This document shows positions 16,680-26,354 of a DNA stretch of 64,000 nucleotides, in pieces. The translations under genes were made by a program, and so were the position numbers. The DNA is taken from assembly GCF_000423505.1 (NCBI RefSeq), contig NZ_AUIC01000003.1:558001-622000 (forward strand). The letters are read 5' to 3'. Position 1 is the stretch's first letter. Every line of letters starts with the position of its first letter. This stretch comes from Pseudoclavibacter soli DSM 23366. Lineage in GTDB: Bacteria > Actinomycetota > Actinomycetes > Actinomycetales > Microbacteriaceae. The notes under the pieces are model-generated. The model was not told the DNA's origin and did no database searches. It was given only the letters and a program-made list of their open reading frames with translations.

Positions 16680-19600
16680 GTGATCTCTCCTCTGGTGTGA
16701 ATGTAGGTGAGCGCCGGCCGGCCTGCCCCGCGCAGTGTGGCCCCGAGATCGGCCGGGAAAGAGCTGCCCGCCATGCCGTGGGCAAGGGCAATGATCTGTT
16801 TCTCGGCCTCGGCCAGCGCCTGGCCGTCGAGATGACTCTGAGCCACTAGGGCATGCCCCTTGGGGCCGTCGCCCACGAACAGCAGAGCAGCCTGAGCAAG
16901 CTGCTCAGCGGGCAGATCAGCCAGCGCACCCTCAGCCCAAGCCACCTGATAGGCGCGCAGCTGCAGGTGCTCTTCGGCGTCTTCTTGACTGATGCGCCTG
17001 CCGGTCTTGAGGTCGATGATGCGCAGCCGCTGGCCGTCGCTTTCGATGCGATCTATGCTGCCGCGCATCTCGACGATGTCAAAGGTGGTGGCAAACCCCT
17101 GCTCTGCCTCGAGGGCTCTCCACCCCTGCCCCTCGGCCTCGCGCAGATAGTCGACGGTGCGCTGCAGCATCTCGGTGGCTCGGTCAAGCTGCAAACGCGC
17201 CTGCCATGGGGTTTCGAAATCGAGTTCGCCCCACCTCGCACGCACCACCTCGACCAGCGGCCCGAGGTCGCGCAGGTGCTCGCGCCCTGCCCGTTCGAAC
17301 GCTGCGTGCACCAGCGTGCCGATGCCTGCTTGGGTGCTGCGGTCGCTGGCCCCCACGTGCTGCAGAAACCACAGCAGTGGGTCTCGATCAAAGGTCTCGA
17401 GCTTCGACGGGGAGACCCGAACCAGCTCACCCCCTGCGATATCGGTGAGGTCTGCGGTGGTACTCGGCTCAGCCAGCCCGTTCCAGTCGGCGACAGCCGC
17501 ACCGGGCACCTCTGCTGCAGCGAGCGTGGCGAGAGCCGCAGCTGCGGTGGTGTCGTCAGGATGCCCGTTCAGCCGCCGCCGCAGCGCACCTACCAGCCCA
17601 CGCAGGGTGTATGCCCCGAGGTCGTCTGGCACATGGTCAACGAGCTCGACGACTTGGTGCATCAGACGGAACGCGAGGCTCGGCGCATTGTCTTCGTCGA
17701 CGATGGTGGTCAATCGCAGATGCCGCTGTGCTCGGCTGAGCGCCTGCACCAGCAGCCGCAACTCATCGTGCAGGGTGGTGATGCGTCGGTCGACGTCGAC
17801 AGTGCCGCAAACGTGATCGACGAGGTCGTCGGCCCCCAACAGGGTGTTGCGCACTCTCGTGTTGGGCCACAGCCCATCTTGCAGACCGAGCACCACCACG
17901 GTGTCGAACTGCTGACCGATCACGCTGGTCGGAGTGCCTAAATGCACGGCAGCTCGCCGACCTGTGTGCGCCAGTGAGTCTTCAGGAACCCGCTGATCGA
18001 GCTGCTGAGTCACGAACTCGGCGGCGCTGGCGTCGGGCTGCCGCTCGACATGACGCTGTGCCGCGGTAAACAGCGCTACCACCGCATCGAGTCGGCGGTT
18101 GGCGTCGACCGCCTGCACCCCGCTGCCGAGCGCCTGCTGACGCCACTGGTCGGCGACTGCTGCAGCATGCCACGCGCTCCACAGCAGATCAACGGCCGCC
18201 GCCTGCTCTTCGCCTTGCACCTGCACCTCTGTGAGCACCTCATGCAGGCGGTTCACCCGACGCAGCAGCGGCGAGACCGCCGATCTGCCCTCGTCTGGCA
18301 CCCCCTCGCGCAGAGCAGCCACCAGCAGTTCGTCGGCATGCCGCTGCCCGCCGTCGCGCAGTTCGCGCTCGCGCAACAGTCGGCGCACGCGGCGCAGCCC
18401 CACCGCATCGAGACCACCGACGAACCCGGTGAGCAGTCGCTGGGCGGTGGCGGCATCGAGTGGGGTCAGCCCCAGCCCCACGGCAACAACCGTGAGCAGA
18501 TCAAGGTTGACAGCCTCGTCGCGCAGCGGCCCGGCCACACCTGCGACAGCCACCGGCACCCCGGCCGCGGCCAGATCTCTCGACAGCTCGGCCAATCCTG
18601 CGCTCGACCGGGTGATGACCGCCATCTGCTGCCACGGCACGTCGAGGTCGATATGCCGACTGCGCAGCAGACTGGCCACATCGGTGACCTCGTCGATGCC
18701 ATCGGAATATGCCCGTGCCTCGATGCCCACCGGGGCCGAATCGCCACCGGCTGCAACCAGCGCCGCACGCTGCGAACCGGCTTGGGCAACACCGACGTGA
18801 TCGCTGACGGATGCGCAGGCTAGCGCCAGCGCGCCGTGCAGTCGATGACTCGTCTCAAGCACCACGGTATGTGCGTCGAGGCCCAGCTCGTGATGCAGGG
18901 TTGCGGCGAATGCCGCCTGCCCGCCGCGAAAGCCGTTGGTGGCCTGATCGGGGTTGCCGAACGTGACCAATGTGGCACCTCTGCTGACGAGCGCACGCAG
19001 CACCGGCAGCACTGCCCGAGTGTGCTCTTGGGCGTCGTCGATCAGCACCAAACGCACCTGTCCGAGCACGTGAGGGTCGCGCTGCAGCAGCGCTGCGGCA
19101 CGCCCCACCAGCTCGCCGGTGTCGAAGGCCTCGGCGAGCCCGGGCGTAGCCGCCTTGATCTCGAAATAGTCGTCGAACAGGTCTGCTGCGGCGGCCCAGT
19201 CGGCTCGCCCGGCTGTGCGTGCGATCTCACGCAGCCGCTGTGGTGAGACGTCGAGCTCGAGCGTGCGGGCAAGCAGCTCACGAACCTCGGTGCGAAACCC
19301 GCGCAGCCGCAGCACCTCTTCGGTGATGCCCTCGGGCCACTGCGGCAGCCGGCCCGCCACCTGCCCGCTGGCGTAGCCGGTGAGCAGATCGGCCAGCAGG
19401 CGATCTTGTTCGCCGCCGGTGAGTAGCCGTGGCGGCGCCTCGCTGAGTTCGAGTGCCCGTGCCCGAAGCACCTCGAAAGCGAGCGAGCCGAGCGTGCGCA
19501 CCACACCACCGGTCGAGACCTGTGACACCTCGGCGTCGATGAGTGCAGACAGCTGCGCGGCTGCTTGACGAGTGGGAGCGAGCACCAGCACCTGGTCGGG

Positions 19601-19789
19601 AGCGAAGCCATCTGAGAAGGCCGCCGCGGCCAGGCGCACCAGTGCGGTGGTCTTGCCGGTGCCCGGGGCGCCGAGTACCTGCATGTGGCGCTCGACGCCA
19701 GCGCGCACCACTTCGAGCTGAGACGCATCGAGCGCCTCAAGCGGGCACGCGGTGGCGTGCTCCGGTGCAGTGAATCTGATCTGCGGCAT
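16667..19789 (-). CDS. adnA: AdnA-like helicase-nuclease subunit
   Basis: The 1040-residue partner of AdnB has Walker A GAPGTGKT (40-47) and a C-terminal PD-(D/E)XK nuclease: GTLVHAAFERAG, then RIIDLKTGRRIS with the D-x-K pair and LRAYQVAWAEG. The Walker B region reads LVLIDDAQE and motif III GNPDQATNGFRGGQ; motifs V-VI are weaker than in AdnB, fitting a less active or regulatory motor. AdnA is upstream in the operon and overlaps adnB by 13 bp. TAGCGT lies 6 nt before ATG 19789 with GGAGA between them, so leaderless or short-leader initiation is possible. Function: end resection and RecA-independent or -dependent break repair. Confidence 0.92.
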   Translation of the reverse strand: MPQIRFTAPEHATACPLEALDASQLEVVRAGVERHMQVLGAPGTGKTTALVRLAAAAFSDGFAPDQVLVLAPTRQAAAQLSALIDAEVSQVSTGGVVRTLGSLAFEVLRARALELSEAPPRLLTGGEQDRLLADLLTGYASGQVAGRLPQWPEGITEEVLRLRGFRTEVRELLARTLELDVSPQRLREIARTAGRADWAAAADLFDDYFEIKAATPGLAEAFDTGELVGRAAALLQRDPHVLGQVRLVLIDDAQEHTRAVLPVLRALVSRGATLVTFGNPDQATNGFRGGQAAFAATLHHELGLDAHTVVLETSHRLHGALALACASVSDHVGVAQAGSQRAALVAAGGDSAPVGIEARAYSDGIDEVTDVASLLRSRHIDLDVPWQQMAVITRSSAGLAELSRDLAAAGVPVAVAGVAGPLRDEAVNLDLLTVVAVGLGLTPLDAATAQRLLTGFVGGLDAVGLRRVRRLLRERELRDGGQRHADELLVAALREGVPDEGRSAVSPLLRRVNRLHEVLTEVQVQGEEQAAAVDLLWSAWHAAAVADQWRQQALGSGVQAVDANRRLDAVVALFTAAQRHVERQPDASAAEFVTQQLDQRVPEDSLAHTGRRAAVHLGTPTSVIGQQFDTVVVLGLQDGLWPNTRVRNTLLGADDLVDHVCGTVDVDRRITTLHDELRLLVQALSRAQRHLRLTTIVDEDNAPSLAFRLMHQVVELVDHVPDDLGAYTLRGLVGALRRRLNGHPDDTTAAAALATLAAAEVPGAAVADWNGLAEPSTTADLTDIAGGELVRVSPSKLETFDRDPLLWFLQHVGASDRSTQAGIGTLVHAAFERAGREHLRDLGPLVEVVRARWGELDFETPWQARLQLDRATEMLQRTVDYLREAEGQGWRALEAEQGFATTFDIVEMRGSIDRIESDGQRLRIIDLKTGRRISQEDAEEHLQLRAYQVAWAEGALADLPAEQLAQAALLFVGDGPKGHALVAQSHLDGQALAEAEKQIIALAHGMAGSSFPADLGATLRGAGRPALTYIHTRGEITWPV

Positions 19790-19872
19790 ATCTCCACGCT
19801 AGAGCATGCCTCTGACACGCCCGCCGCTACACTGGGAGTCGGCGCCACACGGCGCCCGGTGGAAGGAGCAGC

Positions 19873-20097
19873 ATGGAGATCAAGATCGGCATCCGCGAGA
19901 CAGGTCGCGAGATCGTTCTCGAGTCGTCACAGAAGGCCGAAGAGGTCACCGAGGCAGTGCGCACCGCGCTCGCCGACGAGGCTCCCGTGCTCGAACTCAC
20001 CGATGAGAAGGGCCGCCTGTACCTGGTGCCGTCAAAGGCACTGGCCTACATCGAGATCGGCCCCCAAGAGACCCGCAAGATCGGCTTCGTCTCGTAA
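19873..20097 (+). CDS. DUF3107 family small protein
   Basis: The 74-residue acidic protein (MEIKIGIRETGREIVLES...) fits DUF3107, a compact actinobacterial family of unknown function that sits next to adnA and a ferritin-like gene in many genomes. GGAAGGAG lies 6 nt before the ATG. It is divergent from adnA, with an 83-bp shared promoter region. Confidence 0.9.
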   Translation: MEIKIGIRETGREIVLESSQKAEEVTEAVRTALADEAPVLELTDEKGRLYLVPSKALAYIEIGPQETRKIGFVS

Positions 20098-20113
20098 ATC
20101 GAAGCCGGGCTGC

Positions 20114-20884
20114 TCAGGCAGTCAGCCCGAGCGATTCCATACGCGCGGTGTGCGCGGCGATCAGATCGCCGTGCACGGCCTCGATCTGCGAGATCACCTG
20201 TTGCACCTCTTCGTCGCGGTGCAATGAGGTGTCACGCAGAGCACGCAGCACCGGGTCTGAGAGCACCATCAGCGACCGGCACCACAGCAGCGAATCGCCC
20301 ACGACGCGCCGGCCCCACAATGCCAGCCGATCGGACATCCATGGGATGCGCTCGCTCTCGGCCGCCAGCACCGCCACCGCGTGCTTGGCCTCTGGGCGGT
20401 CGCCAAACGTCTGACGCAGACCGCCGCGCAGGCGCAGCCCGCGGCCAAGTGCCTTCGAGAAGTCGACGGCAATGCCGTCTACGAGATACGCGGCGAGCAC
20501 GGCCTCCTGCCACAGCGCGGGTTGCAGCCGCCCCCACAGCGCCCGCGCCTCGAACTGGCCAATGCTGGTGTCGGCGAACGACCTGCCCGCAGCAGACTCA
20601 TAGGCCTCGCGCAGCTGCACGTGTCGCTCGTAGAGCTCTTGAGCGAGTTCGGCCACATGCGCCTGTTCATCGAGATCGTCGATGTCAGCCAGCACCCGAG
20701 TGAGATATTCGAACCCCTCGAGTTTGAACGCCGCCAGCGAGGCGATCAGCCGTTCCGGCTCCGGCGCCAGAAAGTCGATGCGCACCGTCGAAGGTCGCAC
20801 CGCATGCGCTGACTCCGAACGCGAGCGCACCCGCATCTCTTTGCCGACGCGACGCCGACCGAACAGTTTAAACACGCTCATCAT
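20114..20884 (-). CDS. Ferritin-like fold protein
   Basis: The helical protein of about 256 residues is a member of the actinobacterial ferritin-like-fold family adjacent to DUF3107. Glu/His-containing helices such as FEARALWGRLQPALWQEAVLAAY and DEEVQQVISQIEAVHGDL are visible, but a complete diiron ExxH pair is not obvious, so metal binding is uncertain. Start choice: ATG 20884 or 20881 (MMSVFKLFGRR). A GTG at 20875 would place TACGAT exactly 7 nt upstream, as in the leaderless genes here; GTG 20908 seems too long. It is convergent with DUF3107, 16 bp apart. Its role is unknown. Confidence 0.85.
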   Translation of the reverse strand: MMSVFKLFGRRRVGKEMRVRSRSESAHAVRPSTVRIDFLAPEPERLIASLAAFKLEGFEYLTRVLADIDDLDEQAHVAELAQELYERHVQLREAYESAAGRSFADTSIGQFEARALWGRLQPALWQEAVLAAYLVDGIAVDFSKALGRGLRLRGGLRQTFGDRPEAKHAVAVLAAESERIPWMSDRLALWGRRVVGDSLLWCRSLMVLSDPVLRALRDTSLHRDEEVQQVISQIEAVHGDLIAAHTARMESLGLTA

Positions 20885-20915
20885 CGTACCCGGTCGTGGC
20901 GGGCGCACCGGGGCG

Positions 20916-21725
20916 TCAGCGGCTCGAGGTCACGCGCACCGGCTGTGGTCGCTTGGCTCGCCGGCCGTCGCCCGACGAGGTGCCGCGCACACGACGCACC
21001 ACCCACGGCCACAGGTAGTCACGCGCCCAGTGCAGATCTTCGGCCGTGGGCAGCCAGCCGTGAGCCGGTGTGGGCAGCGGCTGCTCGGGCGTGAGCTCAT
21101 GCGGCACGCCCAGCGCGTCGAGCACCTGGATCGCCATGTTGTGATGCCCCAGCGGCGACATGTGCAGCCGATCGGTCGACCACATTCTGGGATCTTTGAG
21201 AAAGTCCATGCCCCACATGTCGACCACCGTCGCGCCGTGTCTGGCCGCCGACACTCGAATGTGCTCGTTATAGACCGCCACCTTGCCGCGCACCAGCCCG
21301 AACACCGGACGGTGCCCCACATCGATGCCGGTGAACACCGCCACATGGGCACCAGTTGAGCTCAGGCGCGACAGGTCATCGTCGAACAGCTGAGCCACCG
21401 CATCCGGATCGCTGCCGGGCCGAATGATGTCGTTGCCACCGGCGCAGAACGTGATCAGGTCTGGGCGCAGGGCCACTGCGTGCTCGATCTGCCCAGAGGT
21501 GATTTCATCGATCAATTTGCCGCGCACCGCGAGGTTCGCGTAGTCGAAGTCGGGGGTGCGCTCGGCCAGCACCTCCGCGACGCGGTCGGCCCAGCCTCGC
21601 ACGCCACCGACGGCGTTGGCGTCTTCGTCGCCGATGCCCTCGGTGAAGCTGTCGCCGACAGCGACAAAACGGTTGATGGCCGGTGCGGCCCAGGTCGGAT
21701 GTTCGGTTTCGGGGGTGGGTGACAT
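20916..21725 (-). CDS. SGNH/GDSL-family hydrolase
   Basis: The 269-residue protein has all SGNH blocks: Ser in VAVGDSFTEGIG (about residue 22), Gly in the LAVRGK segment, Asn in FCAGGNDIIRPG, and the Asp-His pair in TDRLHMSPLGHHN. It is likely a cytoplasmic esterase or acylhydrolase, as no signal peptide is seen. GAGAGGAG 5 nt upstream fixes ATG 21725; an upstream in-frame ATG at 21800 gives an unlikely N-terminal extension. The C-terminus ends in a basic stretch (RRAKRPQPVRVTSSR). The physiological substrate is unknown. Confidence 0.92.
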   Translation of the reverse strand: MSPTPETEHPTWAAPAINRFVAVGDSFTEGIGDEDANAVGGVRGWADRVAEVLAERTPDFDYANLAVRGKLIDEITSGQIEHAVALRPDLITFCAGGNDIIRPGSDPDAVAQLFDDDLSRLSSTGAHVAVFTGIDVGHRPVFGLVRGKVAVYNEHIRVSAARHGATVVDMWGMDFLKDPRMWSTDRLHMSPLGHHNMAIQVLDALGVPHELTPEQPLPTPAHGWLPTAEDLHWARDYLWPWVVRRVRGTSSGDGRRAKRPQPVRVTSSR

Positions 21726-21890
21726 ACGACTCCTCTCACCGAGCATTGTGCGCGCCAGAGCCTCGGCGGTGCAACTGAACGGGGCCGGGGCTTGACGCAC
21801 CCGGTAGACTGATCATGATGCCTCGAGTCCGAGGCAGTGCAGACAGCGCCGTGACCTCGCCCTGTGAGGCGTCGTCTCTCTGGCGCGCAG

Positions 21891-23384
21891 ATGAAAGAAT
21901 CCACACACGTGACCACCTTTGCAGAACTGAACATCGACGATTCGCTCGTCGCAGCCCTCAACGATTTGGGCTTCTCCGAGGCCTTCCCCATCCAAGAGCA
22001 GGCCATTCCCCTCGCCCTCAAGGGCAACGACATCATCGGCCAGGCCAAGACCGGCACTGGCAAGACATTGGGCTTCGGCCTACCGCTGCTGCAAGAGCTC
22101 GGCGAGCACCCCGACGCCCATGTACAGGCGCTTATCGTGGTGCCCACGCGTGAGCTGGCTCAGCAGGTGCACGAAGACCTCGTGGCCGCCACCACGCACC
22201 GCCCCGACGTGAAGATCGCCGCCATCTACGGCGGCAAGGCCTACGACGAGCAGATCGCCGCACTGAACGACGGCGCTCAGGTCGTCGTCGGCACCCCTGG
22301 CCGCCTGCTCGACCTCAACCAGCAGCACATTCTGCAGCTCGGCCAGGTGCGCTTCGTGGTGCTCGATGAAGCCGACAAGATGCTCGACCTGGGCTTTTTG
22401 CCCGACGTCGAGCGCATCTTCGCCAAGCTGCCCGAGGTGCGCCAGACCATGCTGTTCTCGGCGACCATGCCCGGCGCGATCGTCACGCTCAGCCGTCGGT
22501 TCATGTCGAACCCGATTCACGTACAGGTCGTCGACCCCGACGAGGGGCTCACCCAGGCCAATATCGACCACTTCGTCTATCGTGCGCACCCGCTCGACAA
22601 AGATGAGATCATCGCGCGCATCCTGCAGGCCGAGGGCCGCGGCCGGGTGGTCATCTTCACGCGCACCAAGCGCGCTGCGAGCCGCCTGGCTGATGAGCTG
22701 ATCGACCGCGGGTTCAACGCGGTGGCCGTGCACGGCGACCTCAACCAAGAGCAGCGCGAGCGCAACCTGAACAAGTTCCGTGAGAACAAGGCCGATGTGC
22801 TCGTGGCCACCGACGTCGCCGCCCGCGGCATCGACGTCGATGACGTCACACACGTGATCAACCACAGCATCCCCGAAGACGAGAAAGACTACCTGCACCG
22901 GGTGGGCCGCACGGGGCGCGCTGGCAAGCACGGCGTGGCCGTCACCTTCGTCGACTGGGAAGACGTGACCCGCTGGGCACTGATCAACAAGGCCCTCGAC
23001 TTCGGTCAGCCCGAGCCCACCGAGACGTACTCCACTTCAGAGCACCTGTTCACCGACCTGCACATCGACCCGTCGGTGAAGGGGCGACTGAAGCCCACCA
23101 GCCGCACCAAAGACGACCATGCCAAGGGGCGCGGCCGGGGTCGCGGCGGCAACAACAAGGGCGGCGAGCGCCGCGGTGATCGTTCGCACGGTCGCGGCGG
23201 ACGCAGCGAGGGCCAGCACAAGCAGCATGGTGAGGCGCAGAGCGAGACCGCCGCAGCCGACGGCGCGCCCAAGCGCAACCGTCGCCGGCGCCGGCGCAGC
23301 TCGGGCAATGGCCCGGCCGCTGCCGGCACTGGCCCGGCCGCTGCCGGCACTGCCAGCACCCCCGAGGCCACCCCGCAGGCGTAG
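21891..23384 (+). CDS. DEAD-box RNA helicase with RGG-rich tail
   Basis: This is an SF2 helicase with Q motif (LGFSEAFPIQEQ), motif I AKTGTGKT, Ia PTRELAQQ, Ib TPGRLLD, II DEAD, III SAT, V ATDVAARGID and VI HRVGRTGRAG. It should unwind structured RNA in ribosome assembly or mRNA turnover. The C-terminal about 120 residues are basic and Gly-rich (KGRGRGRGG, RRRRRR), typical of RhlE/DeaD-like actinobacterial proteins. Start is ATG 21891 (497 residues) or GTG 21909 (VTTFAELNIDD), which aligns better with family N-termini. A TAGACT hexamer at 21805-21810 could drive a leader of 75-90 nt. Confidence 0.93.
   Translation: MKESTHVTTFAELNIDDSLVAALNDLGFSEAFPIQEQAIPLALKGNDIIGQAKTGTGKTLGFGLPLLQELGEHPDAHVQALIVVPTRELAQQVHEDLVAATTHRPDVKIAAIYGGKAYDEQIAALNDGAQVVVGTPGRLLDLNQQHILQLGQVRFVVLDEADKMLDLGFLPDVERIFAKLPEVRQTMLFSATMPGAIVTLSRRFMSNPIHVQVVDPDEGLTQANIDHFVYRAHPLDKDEIIARILQAEGRGRVVIFTRTKRAASRLADELIDRGFNAVAVHGDLNQEQRERNLNKFRENKADVLVATDVAARGIDVDDVTHVINHSIPEDEKDYLHRVGRTGRAGKHGVAVTFVDWEDVTRWALINKALDFGQPEPTETYSTSEHLFTDLHIDPSVKGRLKPTSRTKDDHAKGRGRGRGGNNKGGERRGDRSHGRGGRSEGQHKQHGEAQSETAAADGAPKRNRRRRRRSSGNGPAAAGTGPAAAGTASTPEATPQA
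23310..23351 (+). repeat. Two tandem 21-bp units inside the helicase tail
   Basis: Two adjacent identical 21-bp units, the second at 23331-23351, encode GPAAAGT twice near the C-terminus. This is simple tandem duplication in a low-complexity region and may vary between strains. Confidence 0.8.
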
Positions 23385-23400
23385 TCGCCGGGCACCAGCA

Positions 23401-23436
23401 CAGAACGCCGCCTCCCAACCAGGAGGCGGCGTTCTG
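23401..23436 (+). terminator. Hairpin after the DEAD-box helicase gene
   Basis: A perfect 14-bp stem (CAGAACGCCGCCTC with its complement) encloses an 8-nt loop, starting 16 bp after the stop codon. No U run follows, so efficiency is uncertain. Confidence 0.65.
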
Positions 23437-23442
23437 CGTCGT

Positions 23443-23645
23443 GTACCTTGCTGCCCAGTGATCGCATGCAACGCTTGCACTTCTGCAACTTCGTGGCTCG
23501 TGGGGCTGTACCTTCCTGCCCAGTGGTCACCGGCAGCACTCGCGTCTCGCGCGAGTCGGCCCGCGGCGTGGCACGAGAAATGGCGCCTATCGCACCTCAG
23601 TGGTCGTGCAGGTCAGGCGATCACTGGGCAATTCGGCACAGGCAG
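23443..23645. repeat. Intergenic element A with TGCCCAGTGATC arms
   Basis: A left arm (GTACCTTCCTGCCCAGTG..., 23508) and an inverted right arm (GATCACTGGGCAATTCGGCA, ending 23645) bound about 138 bp without coding signs. An extra left-type arm lies at 23443-23463. The same two arm types, in the same order and spacing, form element B at 56847-56983. Together they fill the gap between the helicase terminator and the end of ispH. They look like copies of a small dispersed repeat. Confidence 0.6.
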
Positions 23646-23653
23646 ACGCGCGC

Positions 23654-24736
23654 CTAGCGCGCGTGCCCGCCCAACGCGCGTTCGTCGGCCGCACCAAGGT
23701 CGCGACGCAGCTCTTTGGGCAGCGAGAACATCAGGTCTTCGGTGTCGGTGCGCACCTCTTCAACATCGGTGAACCCCGCGTCGGCCAGTGTGGCAAGCAC
23801 CCCATCGACCAGCACCTCGGGCACCGATGCGCCAGAGGTCACCCCGACAGTGCCTGCCCCCTCGAGCCAGGCCGGGTCGATCTCACTGGCGTAGTCGACC
23901 CGATAGGCGGCGTCGGCACCGTGCTCGAGCGCCACGTCGACCAGGCGCATCGAGTTCGACGAGTTCGCCGACCCCACCACGATCACAACATCAGACTCAG
24001 CAGCCACCTTCTTAATGGCCACCTGCCGATTCTGCGTGGCGTAGCAGATGTCGTCGCTTGGCGGGCTGACAATGCCCGGGTATCGCTCGCGCAGCAGCTC
24101 GACCGTCTGCATGGTCTCGTCGACCGAGAGCGTGGTCTGGCTCAGCCACACGGTTTTCTCGGGGTCGGTGACCGTGACTTTGTCGACCTCACTCGGGTCG
24201 TTGATGATCTGCACGCGATCTGGAGCCTCGCCCGCGGTGCCCTCGACCTCTTCGTGCCCGCGATGCCCGATCAGCAGGATGTCGTAGTCGGCTTTCGCGT
24301 ATCGTCGCGCCTCGCGGTGCACTTTTGTGACCAGAGGGCAGGTGGCATCGATGGCGGTCAGGTCTCGATCTTGCGCATCTTGCACCACCGCCGGAGACAC
24401 TCCGTGCGCACTGAAGACCACGCGTGCACCGGCGGGCACCTCGTTGAGCTCATCGACGAACACCGCGCCCTGGGCCTCGAGTTCGCGCACCACATGCACG
24501 TTATGCACGATCTGCTTGCGCACATAAATGGGTGCACCGTACAGCTCTAGAGCCTTCTGCACCGCCACAACCGCACGATCGACTCCGGCACAATAGCCAC
24601 GGGGTGCAGCGAGCAGCACGCGTCGGCCGGGCTCAACATGTGCGGCACTGCGGGTCGCCGCGGGCACATGGGGCGTGGGCACGAAGACTTTGCTGTCTGG
24701 TGCCGACGATGCGTTCGCGCCGACGGATGATGTCAC
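23654..24736 (-). CDS. ispH: 4-hydroxy-3-methylbut-2-enyl diphosphate reductase
   Basis: IspH is the last enzyme of the MEP isoprenoid pathway, reducing HMBPP to IPP and DMAPP with a [4Fe-4S] cluster. The three cluster cysteines are in [24 protein letters not shown] and [11 protein letters not shown]; the catalytic Glu/His segments ([28 protein letters not shown]) are also present. GTG 24736 ([11 protein letters not shown]) gives 360 residues with a 40-residue variable N-terminus. TATCAT lies 6 nt upstream of it, arguing for leaderless expression; GGAGG is too close to serve as a normal ribosome site. It is divergent from xseA. Confidence 0.95.
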   Translation of the reverse strand: MTSSVGANASSAPDSKVFVPTPHVPAATRSAAHVEPGRRVLLAAPRGYCAGVDRAVVAVQKALELYGAPIYVRKQIVHNVHVVRELEAQGAVFVDELNEVPAGARVVFSAHGVSPAVVQDAQDRDLTAIDATCPLVTKVHREARRYAKADYDILLIGHRGHEEVEGTAGEAPDRVQIINDPSEVDKVTVTDPEKTVWLSQTTLSVDETMQTVELLRERYPGIVSPPSDDICYATQNRQVAIKKVAAESDVVIVVGSANSSNSMRLVDVALEHGADAAYRVDYASEIDPAWLEGAGTVGVTSGASVPEVLVDGVLATLADAGFTDVEEVRTDTEDLMFSLPKELRRDLGAADERALGGHAR

Positions 24737-24742
24737 ACCTCC

Positions 24743-24761
24743 ATGATACGGTTGCCAACCG
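24743..24761 (-). promoter_or_regulatory. ispH -10 box and adjoining palindrome
   Basis: TATCAT (24743-24748, minus strand) is 6 nt before the ispH GTG. Directly upstream, CGGTTGCCAACCG (24749-24761) is a perfect palindrome with a 1-nt centre in the -10/-35 spacer, a position where a repressor could act. The palindrome could occur by chance. Confidence 0.45.
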
Positions 24762-24829
24762 TGAGCAGGTGCACCCAGCCTGATCGACGCCGCTGAGCCC
24801 GCGCCTGCCCAGAAGACGAGAGGTCCTGC

Positions 24830-26080
24830 ATGAGCGAACACGCACCGGCCGACGGCCCAGCCACCGCCGACGCGCCCTGGTCGGTGGCGCGGGTCAGCCA
24901 GCAGCTCAAGACGTATATCGATCGCTTGGGTGCCATCTGGGTTGAGGGCGAGATCACTCAATGGAATGTGCGCGGCGGCAACGTCTTCGGCAAGCTCAAA
25001 GACCTCGAACAAGACGCCACCTTCAGCTTCGCCATCTGGTCGTCAACCGCACGGCGCATCGATTTGGCCGAGTTCAGCGCCGGCGACCGCGTCATCGGCC
25101 TGTTCGCCCCCAATTACTGGCCCAAAGGAGGCTCCCTCACTTTTGTCACGCAGGCGCTGCGGCATGCGGGGCTGGGCGACCTGCTCGAGCGGCTCGAGCG
25201 GCTGCGCCGCCAGCTCGCCGAAGAAGGTCTCTTCGATGCCGCTCGCAAGCATCCACTACCGTTTCTGCCCGGTCTAATCGGATTGATCACCGGGGCCAAC
25301 TCCGATGCCGAGAAAGACGTGCTGCGCAACGCCGCCCTGCGCTGGCCGGCCGTGCGATTCCGCACCATTCATACCGCAGTGCAGGGCGAGCACGTGCCAG
25401 AGCAGGTGGTCGCAGCCATCGAGACCCTCGACGCCGACCCCGAGGTCGAGGTCATCATCATTGCGCGCGGCGGCGGCGACTTTCAGCATCTGCTGGGTTT
25501 CAGCGACGAGCGTCTGCTGCGCGCAGCGGCCGCCGCGACCACACCGATCGTCAGCGCGATCGGCCACGAGAACGACCGCCCGCTGCTCGACGAGGTAGCC
25601 GACCTGCGCGCCAGCACCCCCACCGATGCGGCCAAGCGCGTGGTGCCTGATGTCTCCGACGAGCTGCTGCGCACCGCCCAGGCACGCACCAGACTGCTCA
25701 CCGCCGTCACCGGTCTCGTGCGCATCGAGACCGACCGCCTCACCCAGCTGCGCTCCCGCCCTGTGCTGCGCGCACCCGAATGGATCATCCAGCAGCGCGC
25801 CGAGCAGACCAACCGCGACCGCGACCGTGCCACCGAGCTGTTCAGCCGGCTCGTCGAGCGCGAGGGCAGTCGCATCTCGGCACTGCGCGGGCAGTTAGTG
25901 GCGCTGTCACCTCAGGCCACGCTGCAGCGCGGCTACGCCATTGCCCGCGACGAAGCCGGGCATGTGCTGACCGACGCGAGCCGGGCATCCACCGGCGACC
26001 ATGTGTCGGTGCTGCTGGCCGCCGGCAGCATCGCAGCCACCGTCAACGCCACCAGCGACCACACCCTCGAGAAGAAATAG
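24830..26080 (+). CDS. xseA: Exodeoxyribonuclease VII large subunit
   Basis: The 416-residue protein has the N-terminal OB-fold ([41 protein letters not shown]) and the central catalytic domain with [41 protein letters not shown], followed by the long helical region (about 280-360). With XseB it degrades single-stranded DNA. It lacks nothing compared with typical actinobacterial XseA (about 400-430 residues). GAGAGGTCC precedes the ATG. It is divergent from ispH and starts the xseA-xseB-DUF4245 run; its TAG stop overlaps a -10-like hexamer for xseB. Confidence 0.95.
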   Translation: MSEHAPADGPATADAPWSVARVSQQLKTYIDRLGAIWVEGEITQWNVRGGNVFGKLKDLEQDATFSFAIWSSTARRIDLAEFSAGDRVIGLFAPNYWPKGGSLTFVTQALRHAGLGDLLERLERLRRQLAEEGLFDAARKHPLPFLPGLIGLITGANSDAEKDVLRNAALRWPAVRFRTIHTAVQGEHVPEQVVAAIETLDADPEVEVIIIARGGGDFQHLLGFSDERLLRAAAAATTPIVSAIGHENDRPLLDEVADLRASTPTDAAKRVVPDVSDELLRTAQARTRLLTAVTGLVRIETDRLTQLRSRPVLRAPEWIIQQRAEQTNRDRDRATELFSRLVEREGSRISALRGQLVALSPQATLQRGYAIARDEAGHVLTDASRASTGDHVSVLLAAGSIAATVNATSDHTLEKK

Positions 26081-26083
26081 ACT
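26078..26083 (+). promoter_or_regulatory. Possible internal -10 (TAGACT) before xseB
   Basis: TAGACT begins with the xseA stop codon and ends 7 nt before the xseB ATG. The spacing is the same as at the leaderless genes here, suggesting extra transcription of xseB. Confidence 0.4.
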
Positions 26084-26090
26084 GATCACC

Positions 26091-26354
26091 ATGGCACATG
26101 ACTACGCGACCGAGGTCGCCGACCTCTCGTACGAACAAGCCCGCGACCAGCTGGCCGACACCGTGGCACGCCTCGAACAGGGGGCAGCAACGCTTGAAGA
26201 GTCGCTTGAGCTCTGGGAGCACGGCACCGCGCTGGCCGACCGCTGCGAACTATGGCTCACCGGCGCTCGCGAGCGGCTCGAGGCTGCGCAAACGGCCAGC
26301 GCGCGCACCGCGCAGGCTCGTGCCGCAGCCGACGAAAGCGACGCTGATGCCTGA
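26091..26354 (+). CDS. xseB: Exodeoxyribonuclease VII small subunit
   Basis: The 87-residue helical protein (YEQARDQLADTVARLEQGAATLEESLELWEHGTALADRCELWL) matches XseB, which binds the XseA helices in several copies. The start at ATG 26091 is 10 nt after the xseA stop. Its last codons overlap the DUF4245 start by 8 bp. The Ala-rich tail is variable in the family. Confidence 0.93.
   Translation: MAHDYATEVADLSYEQARDQLADTVARLEQGAATLEESLELWEHGTALADRCELWLTGARERLEAAQTASARTAQARAAADESDADA

Noticed and set aside
22080-22931. Open frame antisense to the DEAD-box helicase
   Set aside because: Complement of strongly conserved helicase motifs; not a gene.
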